Source: Rivularia sp. PCC 7116
GTDB taxonomy: Bacteria; Cyanobacteriota; Cyanobacteriia; Cyanobacteriales; Nostocaceae
Length of the DNA stretch: 64,000 nt
Direction: 5' to 3'
Assembly: GCF_000316665.1 (NCBI RefSeq)
Contig: NC_019678.1
Coordinates: 6,791,001-6,855,000, forward strand
The notes beneath the pieces are model-generated. The model was not told where the DNA came from, made no database searches, and worked only from the letters and a program-made list of their open reading frames with translations. A program made the position numbers and the translations under genes. Positions 28,674-37,352 of the stretch are shown one piece after another; the stretch's first letter is position 1; each line of letters opens with the position of its first letter.

Positions 28674-29570
28674 ATAAAAAGCAGCTATAAATGTAGAAAA
28701 AGTAGAAGAATAAGCATGAATATTAAGAGAAAAGTTAGGAATCGTTTCCCTCTTAATTAAAGCAAGATTAAATATTTTTATCTATTTTTTTTACTATCAT
28801 AGAATAACAAGACAATATTTTTTGTTTACTAATATAGTATTATTGATTTTACTAGATTTTATATTTATCTAATTTTGATTAATTTTATATCTCTTTATAA
28901 ATAATTATTTTCATCATAAATTTTGTGATTTACTCATCAAAGTCATATATATATGTATAAATGGAAAATATAACATATTATCTTAAATGTCAATATAGAA
29001 CTTTACTTTACTAGTTATGCCTTTTAAGGTAATAGTTGCGTTCGCAGTTTACAAAATTACTTTTTAAAGTATTTTATATAGCAAATATAAATCAAACATA
29101 CATAATATGGTAGATAAAAGGATATTGAAAATACAACTAGTCTTATATCCAAAGGATAAAAGTAGCGTATTTTTTACTTTGAATAGAGTTTATAAGAACT
29201 TTATTAAAACATACATTTCTTGATATTAATTACATATTATAAAAATATATATAGTGATAAATTTATTGGTGCATAGCGCGTTATGAATTTGTGAATCAAG
29301 GGTGTTGTATTAAAGTTCGGGTAAATTGTTGAAAATTCGCACCTTATTAAGAAAGTATCGAAGTTGATCGTTATTGAAAATCCTATTTCATATTGTGTTC
29401 CTTATAGGATTGAATTTTAGGCAAGGCTACGCTTTCAAACTTCAGTGGCTCAGGTTAGACATCTTGTTTCTACTTTGAAAATACTTCACCTTAATAAGGT
29501 GCACTGCGACATCTTTATGAAGGTCAAGTCGTAAAAATAAACTTATACATACATATAGCAGGTTCTAAGC
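28674..29570. other. Long AT-rich spacer upstream of the coiled-coil membrane gene
   Basis: Nearly 900 bp of very AT-rich DNA without a convincing ORF. A near-perfect palindrome CACCTTAATAAGGTG lies at about 29488-29502, and GCACCTTATTAAG at about 29340 resembles one of its arms. These could be operator or RNA-structure elements for the gene at 29571, about 70 bp downstream of the palindrome. No promoter is assigned. Confidence 0.4.
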
Positions 29571-30332
29571 ATGACTCTATCTGCACGAAGAAAGCTTGTT
29601 CTACCATCTGCGATCGCTTGCATAGCTGTATTTGCAGCAATGACTGTACCGCTTGCTATCTTTGGCGATAAGCAAGTGAGAATCAACATTGAAGAAGAAT
29701 CTTTCTTCTATGGCAGATTGCGAGATGTAGCCGCACCTTATGTTCTACTGGCAACTGTATTAAGTTGTGGTACGGGAATATCAGTTGCAGCTTTAATCGG
29801 ATGGCAGCAAACTACTCAAAAATCTTTGAACTGTAAAAACGAACTATCTAAACTTAAGGTTCATTTGCAAGACAAGGAAGAATTGATTGAACAATTTAAG
29901 TTTTCCGATTCTCGCTTGCAAGTTTCAGGACTCACTAGCTTTTTAAACGGACAGAATTCTCAAGAGGTAGCACCTCAACCAGTTGTGGTCACAAATTCGG
30001 AGTCTGTATCTAAGTTAAATGCGAATAAATCAGTTGATGCTGCTTACTTTAGTGCAAATACCCAAGATGTGGCAGAAGACTTTTCTGATTCTCTTCCAAA
30101 TGACATAAGTTCGCAAACAAGCAACAACACCATTAACTCAAATGCTCAAGATAGTCTTGTAAACGAAGCTAATGTGAATGAGCATTCCGAAATCGAAGCA
30201 TTGCAGCAGCAAATGAAGGATATGATGAGTCGAATTGAGCAACTGCAAACCAAGACTAAATCTGTACCGATTCAAGACTTAACAGAAAAAGCGCCTGAAA
30301 ATGTTCAAGCTTATTATAGTTCAGCAGATTAA
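29571..30332 (+). CDS. Membrane protein with coiled-coil C-terminal region, unknown function
   Basis: I do not recognise a family. The 253-residue protein has two hydrophobic helices (about residues 12-32, LVLPSAIACIAVFAAMTVPL, and 55-80, APYVLLATVLSCGTGISVAA), then a charged helical segment (KNELSKLKVHLQDKEELIEQ), an Asn/Ser-rich low-complexity stretch (about 115-205), and a second coiled coil (EIEALQQQMKDMMSRIEQLQ). It could tether something at the cell envelope. It stands about 1.3 kb upstream of the cellulose-type cluster on the same strand with a divergent lipoprotein gene between, so a role with that cluster is only a guess from position. Confidence 0.75.
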   Translation: MTLSARRKLVLPSAIACIAVFAAMTVPLAIFGDKQVRINIEEESFFYGRLRDVAAPYVLLATVLSCGTGISVAALIGWQQTTQKSLNCKNELSKLKVHLQDKEELIEQFKFSDSRLQVSGLTSFLNGQNSQEVAPQPVVVTNSESVSKLNANKSVDAAYFSANTQDVAEDFSDSLPNDISSQTSNNTINSNAQDSLVNEANVNEHSEIEALQQQMKDMMSRIEQLQTKTKSVPIQDLTEKAPENVQAYYSSAD

Positions 30333-30424
30333 TAAGCAAAAAAATATAGGATAAGCAGTCGGGGCGGAAGTGGGATAGAAGCTTTATGCTTTTAAGATAC
30401 ATGCCTCAACATGAATGTGGCGGA

Positions 30425-30537
30425 CTACTAGTACTCCACCAGATTAATTATGAGCATTGTATGGAAAACATAAAAAATTATTCCACCCTCTCCTGCCCCT
30501 CTCACACGTCCATTGTGGTTTGGTGGAGTGTTAGAGA
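30425..30537. repeat. Inverted-ended repeat element (CTAGTACTCCACCA family)
   Basis: The left end CTACTAGTACTCCACCA (30425-30441) and right end TGGTGGAGTGTTAG (30521-30534) are inverted repeats sharing a 9-bp perfect core. The same end sequence, reversed, occurs at 47584-47598. A 66-codon frame running through it is not credible. The rest of the 332-bp gap (30333-30664) holds nothing else. Confidence 0.55.
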
Positions 30538-30664
30538 TAAGTCTGGGTATGGATTTATTCTTTTGTGGGTGCCATTAATCTCTTGAATTATTGCAAAGAA
30601 AGCAGCAAGTCGCTAATCAAAGCAACTTGCTTGTATGTTTATGCTGGTTAATATCTCTATATCT

Positions 30665-31447
30665 CTAACGAAGTTGTTGAGAAGCTTTTAGAGGAGTATT
30701 GCTGTCTGGTTTAATTTCCGTTGCTGGTGGTAAGGAGCCTGTAAAGCTTGGCAGTTGTTTATTCAAAAGATATCTATTACCCCAATCATCATTCACCTGC
30801 TTTGATTTTGAAAGCGATGAAATATTTTTAATAGTAGCAGCAGGTATAGATAAAGTTTTTGTTGCTTGAACAAACTTTTCCCCACTATTAGTTACACGAA
30901 CTAGTTTTCCTTGGGGTTGTTGAATTTTTGTTGGAGGCTTTTCTAAAGCTTTATTATCCGACCTCTGCCATTGAGAAACAGGATTAAATGTGGCTATAAA
31001 AGAAACTTTATCTTCTGGTTTAAACTGCGGCATGTAACTATCATTTTGCCAGCTTTCTCTCGATATACCATCAGCACTTTTATGAGAAATATTTAGTTCT
31101 GCCTGCCATTCTCCGGATTTTACTTCTACGTTTTTGCGGTCTAAAATTGAACGGGTAATATTGGCACTATTATTAATGAATGGTGCTGTTTCGGCGTTTG
31201 TATTCACCAATCCTCGAACTGCTATAACCTTTATTATACTGTTATCTGGTAAATTTGTCTTACCGGATACTTTGTATTTTGAACTGCTTTCAATTGGTTG
31301 TACGTTCATATTTTTTATTTGTACTTCGTCTGCATTTTGGAAAGTACATCCGGAACTAAAAGTAATTGCCGAGATAACAGCCATATTCACAAAAAAAGAT
31401 GGTTTTTTCACTATCTGAGATGGCTGTAAAAATTTTAAATTCAACAT
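30665..31447 (-). CDS. Putative lipoprotein of unknown function
   Basis: The 260-residue protein has an N-terminal signal with the lipobox-like end AVISAITFSSGC (Cys34), so it is probably a lipid-anchored periplasmic or outer-membrane protein. The mature part has a beta-rich segment (YKVSGKTNLPDNSIIKVIAV, EVKSGEWQAELNIS) reminiscent of small immunoglobulin-like folds, then a Pro/Lys/Gln-rich tail. No known enzyme motif is seen. It is divergent from the barrel gene at 31662, sharing a 214-bp promoter region, which hints at a role with the envelope export module. Confidence 0.75.
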   Translation of the reverse strand: MLNLKFLQPSQIVKKPSFFVNMAVISAITFSSGCTFQNADEVQIKNMNVQPIESSSKYKVSGKTNLPDNSIIKVIAVRGLVNTNAETAPFINNSANITRSILDRKNVEVKSGEWQAELNISHKSADGISRESWQNDSYMPQFKPEDKVSFIATFNPVSQWQRSDNKALEKPPTKIQQPQGKLVRVTNSGEKFVQATKTLSIPAATIKNISSLSKSKQVNDDWGNRYLLNKQLPSFTGSLPPATEIKPDSNTPLKASQQLR

Positions 31448-31661
31448 TCGGGTAATAGCCTTTTTTTGGTTTGAAATTATCGGTCACTTTATTTATGAAA
31501 AAAATCTATCTAAAAATCAAGTAAGTTTTTACAAATAATGAAAAATAAATTACTTGATCTATAAAGATAATGCTTGTAAAGTATGTTCAAACTTCACCAG
31601 TATTTATTATTTATCTCTATTTTTAGAGTAGTGATTAATACTTATTTGTACTGTAATATTA

Positions 31662-33476
31662 ATGAGTCGAAATATATTGAATCCTTCCAAATATATCAAT
31701 CGCAAACCTAGCTCTAAGGTTTATACGCTGCTTTATTCAGTCTCATTTTTAGTTTTGTGGATGGTGGCATTTAGCGGTTCGGCTACCGCGCAGGTTGAGT
31801 CTCCGCAGGAAGACAGTATTCAGGATTTAGAGAATAGTTTTATTGAACAAATGAAAACCCCTGGAGGAACTCCTGAGAAAACACCTCCTGCGAATACAAG
31901 CGAGCCACTCTCGGCGAGAGTTACTTTACCGGTACTAACAGCACAGGATATATCTCAACTTCAACCAGACTTAGTTGCTAATTCTGATAGCTGTAATGCC
32001 CAGAGCTATTGTCAACAAGTAAAACCAGTTAGTGAGACTAAAGCTTCGGAACTCACTTTTAATCAACTACTCAATCCTTTACCCCAAGAAGAATCAGCGG
32101 ACAATAGCGAAGTACAGGAATTTGCGGCTCCCGAAGTTGCCAATGCAGTTAATGCCCGAACTTACATTGCTCCTTTACCTCCACTCCCAGGAACTCAGAG
32201 GCAACCACAACTAAATAATAGTGTTGAATCTCAACCGACTTTTAACCAATTACTTTATTCATCCCCAAACCAAACTTCAGCTGAGGTAAAGCCAACATTA
32301 AGCAATAACCCATTACTAAGTTCACCCGAATTTGCATCCACGGTTAATAAAAAATCTCAACCAGTCTTTAATCAAGCTGCCAACAAGCAACTACCAGAAT
32401 TACCATCACCTACAACTCAAAGGAATTCAGTCGCTCAGCAAATCGAGCCAAAGCCAATTCCTCAACAGCCTACTGCTGTTATCCGCAAGTCTCCTGTAGG
32501 AGAGCCATCTTTAACCCTCCAAGGTGTCTATGTAACTCAGGGTGATGATACCTCAGCAAGGGCAAGAGTAACAGGAATTTATCCCTTGACTCCTCAAGCT
32601 GTATTCGGTGCCACTTTAGATATGACTAGTGAAGGTAGTACCTTTGACGATTCCCGTAATGAAGGCTTGAATATCAACGAACTGTATTTCGCAACTTCTT
32701 TGGCGGGATTGCCTAACTTACGCTTTGTTATCGGGCAAATGGATCTAACTTCATATTTTGACCGAAATAGCTTCGCGAAAGATGGAGCAAGCCAGTTTTT
32801 TAATCCGGTTTTTCAAACAAATCCAGCATTGTCTTCTACAGGTATTGCTTCAAGCCCTGGTATGTTAGTTAATTGGAATGTCACCGATAAGGTGGCAGCC
32901 AAAGCTGCAATATTCTCTTCTTCCCAGGCACTTAGTGATTTTAGTTTGGATGGATTTGCAGGTGAAATTGGCATCCGTCACGGTAATGCGATTATTCGCG
33001 GCACTTATGCCACAGCTAGGGATGCAGGCAATCGGGATTCATTCGGCGAAAGCTTTGGAATTGCCAGAGGAAATAATCAATTTGGACCTTTAGAAGAGGA
33101 TAGAGAAGAATCATATGGAATAAACGCTGAAGTATTTATTCCAGAGATGAAATTAGGCTTATTTGGACGCTACGGACGCTACGAGAACCGAGATTTAGGA
33201 GAAGGTGCCCAAACTTATTCATTAGGATTAAGTTTCTTGGATTTGCTTACGCCAGATGACAGGTTGGGTTTAGCTTACGGACGCGCTCTTTCTAACGACA
33301 GTCTCCGCACGGGAAAACAGCCAGATGTAGTAGAACTTTTTTATGACTTTAAATTCCTTCCCAATCTCCGCGTAGGCTTATCCTTCCAAGGAAGAGACAG
33401 TTTCGACGAATCCGTTTTGGGTATAAGGGTGAAATCTGAATTTGATATTACTCCAAATAGGAGAAAATCTCGATGA
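31662..33476 (+). CDS. Outer-membrane beta-barrel protein, probable exopolysaccharide export porin
   Basis: The 604-residue precursor has a signal peptide (about residues 18-43; ends GSATAQ), a long Pro/Gln/Ser-rich periplasmic linker (about 45-285) and a C-terminal barrel domain (about 288-604) with alternating amphipathic strands (LTLQGVYVTQGDD, RVTGIYPLTPQAVFGATLDM, MKLGLFGRYGRYENRDL, LRVGLSFQGRDSF). The barrel has an OprB/carbohydrate-porin flavour. The linker repeats a short motif three times: LTFNQLLNPLPQEE, PTFNQLLYSSPNQ and PVFNQAANKQ, and has two cysteines ten residues apart (SCNAQSYCQQ). The stop overlaps the start of the TPR gene by 4 bp (ATGA), so the two are co-translated. Position and pairing suggest it supplies the barrel that BcsC carries itself in proteobacteria. 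The assignment is inferred. Confidence 0.82.
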   Translation: MSRNILNPSKYINRKPSSKVYTLLYSVSFLVLWMVAFSGSATAQVESPQEDSIQDLENSFIEQMKTPGGTPEKTPPANTSEPLSARVTLPVLTAQDISQLQPDLVANSDSCNAQSYCQQVKPVSETKASELTFNQLLNPLPQEESADNSEVQEFAAPEVANAVNARTYIAPLPPLPGTQRQPQLNNSVESQPTFNQLLYSSPNQTSAEVKPTLSNNPLLSSPEFASTVNKKSQPVFNQAANKQLPELPSPTTQRNSVAQQIEPKPIPQQPTAVIRKSPVGEPSLTLQGVYVTQGDDTSARARVTGIYPLTPQAVFGATLDMTSEGSTFDDSRNEGLNINELYFATSLAGLPNLRFVIGQMDLTSYFDRNSFAKDGASQFFNPVFQTNPALSSTGIASSPGMLVNWNVTDKVAAKAAIFSSSQALSDFSLDGFAGEIGIRHGNAIIRGTYATARDAGNRDSFGESFGIARGNNQFGPLEEDREESYGINAEVFIPEMKLGLFGRYGRYENRDLGEGAQTYSLGLSFLDLLTPDDRLGLAYGRALSNDSLRTGKQPDVVELFYDFKFLPNLRVGLSFQGRDSFDESVLGIRVKSEFDITPNRRKSR

Positions 33477-35869
33477 GTAAAGAACTAGAAATCTTAAATA
33501 AAATCACAAATAATTTGTATCCGGTGCAGAACAAGAACGCGAAAAACAAAAATACCAAACAAATTAACCAGTGGTTGATTGTTCCTTTTTACTGCTTGCT
33601 GACAACTTCTTTGGTAGCGGTACCCATCTTTACTAATAATGAACCCGTTCAAGCACAAAAATCTTCGTCAAGCTTGGTAAAACAAGGAAACAGACTTTTG
33701 AAGAAAGGATGGGTAGATGATGCAATCCAAGTATTTCGTCGAGCAGTCAAACGCAATCCACGTTCTTTACAGGCAAATTTAGGTTTGGCGATCGCCTATA
33801 AGCGTGCTGGAAATATTGATGCTGCCTGGGATTCTTACCAGCGTGTACTGTCTATCGATCCTAATAACCAATTAGCTCTTAAAACTATTGGTTTGTTTGG
33901 AACCTATCGTCCCCAATGGCAAGCTGGAGGTATAAAGGCTCTCAATACTTTATTAAATCTGAGTCCGAATGATTTTCAATCTCGGAGTCTAAGAGCTTTA
34001 CTTTATTACTATCAAGGCAGAATCAACGATTCAGTGGCAGATTACCAGATTTTGCTGAGCAACAACCCCACGCCAGAGATTATTCTCGGGGCTGCGGAAA
34101 CTTACACCTATGCTCAAAATTATCCCGAAGCACTAGAACTGTTTCAACGCTACCTTTCAACTGGCAGAAATCTTACTGCCAATGCAGCCATTGCCTACGG
34201 TAGAGCTTTGCAAAAAACTGGCAATCCCACACAAGCCATAGAGGTACTCGAAAATCAATTACGTAGTTCTAATACTTCTGATTCTTTAGCGCTTACAGCT
34301 CGGGCTGAATTATCCCAAGCTTATCTTGCTAACAATCAACAAGCTCAGGCTTTAGCTGTATTACAACCTCTGCGCGGTAGACAAGATGCGGTTTTACTAT
34401 TAGCTGGTGCCTTAAACGAAATACGCAAGCGCACAAACGATTCCGCTTTAGCAGCAGAAGTAGCTGGTTTATACCAACAAGTATTAGCGGATAATCCCAA
34501 TCCTTCACCTTTGTTACTGCTGCAAGTTGCCGATGTATTTTCTGGTTTACCGCAAGGAGAGAAAATAGCTCTACAGCTTTACAAGCAGGCTGCGGTAAAA
34601 TTACCAAACGACAAAAGTTTGGTGTTGCGCCAATTGGCTTTAGAGAACAAGCTGGGTGTAATTAATCAAAATACTTTCGGGCGTAGATTGACTCAGGCAT
34701 TACAAAACCCACCACAAGATGCAGTCGAATTACAAAAATTTGCTAGTGCTTTAGTACAAATTAATACTCGCAATCCGGAATATATTGCTGGATACCGAAG
34801 TATATTGCGAACAGGAGTAGATGCTCCTTTCCTAAATTTCCGGATTGCTCAAATGTATTTGCAGCAAAAAGATACAATTGCTTCCAGAAAAGCTTTAGCG
34901 GCTTATACAGCCACTCCTGAAGGAACAAATAATTTAGCTGCTCAGTTATTAGCAGCAGAAATTGAGTTACAGGAAGGAAATCTAGAAGCTAGTGCCAGAC
35001 GCTACCAAGCTGTACTTAACACCAATCCCGATAATGATGAGATTACCAACGGTGCTTTACGAGCATTAGCGGGGCTGCGTTCGCAACAAAAGCGTTTTGA
35101 TGAAGCTTTAAGTTATTACAATCAACTATTAGCTCGTCAACCGCAAAATCCTACATATCAGTTGGGACAAATTAGCATTGGCTATCAAGCTAATAAAATT
35201 AACCAACAGCAAGCAACTACAGTACTAAATAACTGGTTAGCAACTCAAAAAGCGACTTCAACACCCCCGGAATTATATAGCTTGGTGGGACAACTGCCAG
35301 CTTCGGCACGATGGGAACCTCTGTACAAATACCTTTTGCAATTGGAACCTAACAACTTACAAATCCAAGAGCGCTGGTTGCAAGTTGTGGCTCAAAGTAA
35401 CCCAGCCAAAGCACAAGCATTAGTGAAACAGTTTGCAGCAGCTAACCCAAGTAATTCGACTGAAGTCGAAGGACAGTTATCTAAAGCAATAGGGGATCTG
35501 AATTTAGCAGGAGTCGCCTACGAGAAGGTTTTGAGAAATCAGCCAGATAATATGGGTGCTCTTGCGGCCTTGGGAGGAATCCGTTTTGAACAACGTCGCT
35601 ACGAAGCAGCAGAGAAAATTTACTCCCAGATATTGAGGCAAAAGCCCCAAAATCGGGAAGCTAGGATGGCGATCGCCGATCTAAATGCCATTTTAGATAA
35701 ACCTTTAGCTGCTCTAAATCAGATGGAGAAATTACAAATTCAGCAAATGTCTGAGGGCGTAACAGATCGAAAATTAGAAGAGAAAAAGCAGAAACTCCAA
35801 GAAGATTTTCTTCTAAGACGCGGTTTTCAACCTTTTTGGGAAGATCCAAATCGCAGAATTCGTAATTAG
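33473..35869 (+). CDS. TPR protein, BcsC-like periplasmic scaffold for cellulose export
   Basis: The 798-residue protein has an N-terminal hydrophobic segment (about residues 34-52, WLIVPFYCLLTTSLVAVPIF) that anchors or exports it, then tetratricopeptide repeats over nearly the whole length (from LVKQGNRLLKKGWVDDAIQV to GALAALGGIRFEQRRYEAAE). It ends LLRRGFQPFWEDPNRRIRN with no room for a beta-barrel. In BcsC of proteobacteria the TPR region (about 700 residues) spans the periplasm and is fused to a C-terminal barrel; here the barrel is probably the product of the overlapping upstream gene. The genes downstream are bcsZ, bcsB and bcsA, so a cellulose export role is well supported by context. 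Overlap with the previous gene is ATGA. Confidence 0.87.
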   Translation: MSKELEILNKITNNLYPVQNKNAKNKNTKQINQWLIVPFYCLLTTSLVAVPIFTNNEPVQAQKSSSSLVKQGNRLLKKGWVDDAIQVFRRAVKRNPRSLQANLGLAIAYKRAGNIDAAWDSYQRVLSIDPNNQLALKTIGLFGTYRPQWQAGGIKALNTLLNLSPNDFQSRSLRALLYYYQGRINDSVADYQILLSNNPTPEIILGAAETYTYAQNYPEALELFQRYLSTGRNLTANAAIAYGRALQKTGNPTQAIEVLENQLRSSNTSDSLALTARAELSQAYLANNQQAQALAVLQPLRGRQDAVLLLAGALNEIRKRTNDSALAAEVAGLYQQVLADNPNPSPLLLLQVADVFSGLPQGEKIALQLYKQAAVKLPNDKSLVLRQLALENKLGVINQNTFGRRLTQALQNPPQDAVELQKFASALVQINTRNPEYIAGYRSILRTGVDAPFLNFRIAQMYLQQKDTIASRKALAAYTATPEGTNNLAAQLLAAEIELQEGNLEASARRYQAVLNTNPDNDEITNGALRALAGLRSQQKRFDEALSYYNQLLARQPQNPTYQLGQISIGYQANKINQQQATTVLNNWLATQKATSTPPELYSLVGQLPASARWEPLYKYLLQLEPNNLQIQERWLQVVAQSNPAKAQALVKQFAAANPSNSTEVEGQLSKAIGDLNLAGVAYEKVLRNQPDNMGALAALGGIRFEQRRYEAAEKIYSQILRQKPQNREARMAIADLNAILDKPLAALNQMEKLQIQQMSEGVTDRKLEEKKQKLQEDFLLRRGFQPFWEDPNRRIRN

Positions 35870-36014
35870 TAATTGTCTTTAGTAATTGTCAATGAAATGT
35901 AGCAATCGAGAGTTAATTTTTGGCAATATCCAAGGAATAATCAGATTTAGTATTCAATCAAAAATATTTAGTTTTCGCAACTTCCGCTAATACCTCATCA
36001 ATCCAACTGTTTTT

Positions 36015-37271
36015 ATGATGCGATATTTGCCATTAATAGCGGCGATAGTTAGCCAAATCGGCTTGTACTCTTGCAACTCTGGTTCTTCAGCAGTCAACTT
36101 TCCCAGCCAGAACCAGCAAACTCCGATGCCTTCATTTACTCCATTGTCAACTGACGATAATTACGACGTATTTCTTGCAGCCTTACCAAAAGAAACTCAA
36201 AATCGGGAATTATTAGCAAAAAGTTGGAGCAGCTATCGCCGGTTATTTATACAGAGCGATGGACGAGTAATTGATTTTCAAGCTAAAGATAGATCTACCA
36301 GCGAAGGTCAAGCTTATGCCATGCTCAGAGCAGTTTTAATCGATGATGCCACAACTTTTGCCAAAACTTTAAACTGGGCAGAGAATAATCTGCAACGGCA
36401 ACAGAATGATAGTCTGTGGGCTTGGAAATGGGGAAGAAGGAAAGATGGTAGTTGGGGCACTATCGACAGTAACTTTGCTAGCGATGCAGATATTGATGCG
36501 ATAACAGCCTTGATTTTTGCTTATAGAAAATGGCAAAATCCTCAATATCTAGAATTAGCTCGGATAAAATTACAGGACTTGTGGAAACTGTCTACTTTTA
36601 CTGATAGTAGCGAGAAACGCTATTTACTACCAGGTCCTAGCGATGCGTTTGTTCCCAATTCATCTACTATTTATCTTAATCCTTCCTACCTGGCTCCCTA
36701 TGCTTTTCGGATTTTTGCTCAAGTCGATCCAGAACGTGATTGGTTGAGCTTAGTAGATAGTAGTTATCAGGTGCTGGAGAAATCATTAGGGCTTTCTGGT
36801 GTGGGCTTGCCTAGCGACTGGGTAGCATTAAATCTAGAAACAGAAGAATTTTTCGCCCTCCCCGCACAAAGCAATATTCAAACTGTATACAGTTTTGATG
36901 CTTACCGCATTTGGTGGCGAATCGCTCTTGATGCTACATGGTTTAATTCATCCCAAGCAAAAAGCTATCTCCAAAAATCTACCCAACATCTTCAAAAAGA
37001 ATGGCGGCAAAAATCTTACTTACTTGCAAGCATTGATTTAAAAGGAAAGCCATTAGTAGATTACGAAGCAACGTCACAATACGCAATGTTTCATGTGGCT
37101 ATGAGGCTTTTAAAACCTGGTATAGCTCAAGAAATATTAGTAAAAAAAATATTACCTAAGTATCAAAAAGGAACTTGGGGAGACCGTTCGGGTTACTACA
37201 CCCAAAACTTGGTTTGGTTGAGCTTATTCAATCCTTCAGATGTACCCCAAAAATTAATTCAGAAGGAATAA
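36015..37271 (+). CDS. bcsZ: Glycoside hydrolase family 8 endoglucanase (BcsZ)
   Basis: The 418-residue precursor starts with a lipobox-like signal (SQIGLYSC, Cys20), so it may be a periplasmic lipoprotein, unlike the soluble BcsZ of Escherichia coli. The catalytic domain (about residues 60-410) is GH8: TSEGQAYAMLRAV holds the acid Glu, FASDADIDAITAL holds the conserved Asp pair, and WAWKWGRRKDGSWGTIDSN gives the substrate-cleft aromatic residues. GH8 endo-beta-1,4-glucanases are required for normal cellulose output in many bcs systems, probably by trimming or releasing misfolded chains. The gene lies 145 bp after the TPR gene and 81 bp before bcsB, all on the plus strand. Confidence 0.94.
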   Translation: MMRYLPLIAAIVSQIGLYSCNSGSSAVNFPSQNQQTPMPSFTPLSTDDNYDVFLAALPKETQNRELLAKSWSSYRRLFIQSDGRVIDFQAKDRSTSEGQAYAMLRAVLIDDATTFAKTLNWAENNLQRQQNDSLWAWKWGRRKDGSWGTIDSNFASDADIDAITALIFAYRKWQNPQYLELARIKLQDLWKLSTFTDSSEKRYLLPGPSDAFVPNSSTIYLNPSYLAPYAFRIFAQVDPERDWLSLVDSSYQVLEKSLGLSGVGLPSDWVALNLETEEFFALPAQSNIQTVYSFDAYRIWWRIALDATWFNSSQAKSYLQKSTQHLQKEWRQKSYLLASIDLKGKPLVDYEATSQYAMFHVAMRLLKPGIAQEILVKKILPKYQKGTWGDRSGYYTQNLVWLSLFNPSDVPQKLIQKE

Positions 37272-37352
37272 GAATATTTCATAAGTAGAACAGAACTACG
37301 CCAGTATTTGTACTTACACATATCAGTAAACTAATAATTACACTATCACCCA

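Noticed and set aside
28670-29570. Search for tRNA or small structured RNA genes in the longest spacer
   Set aside because: No tRNA-like TTCGA arm or cloverleaf was found here or in the other gaps I read; only AT-rich sequence and short palindromes.
30386-30586. 66-codon plus-strand frame
   Set aside because: It crosses the CTAGTACTCCACCA element and has no ribosome site or protein-like pattern.
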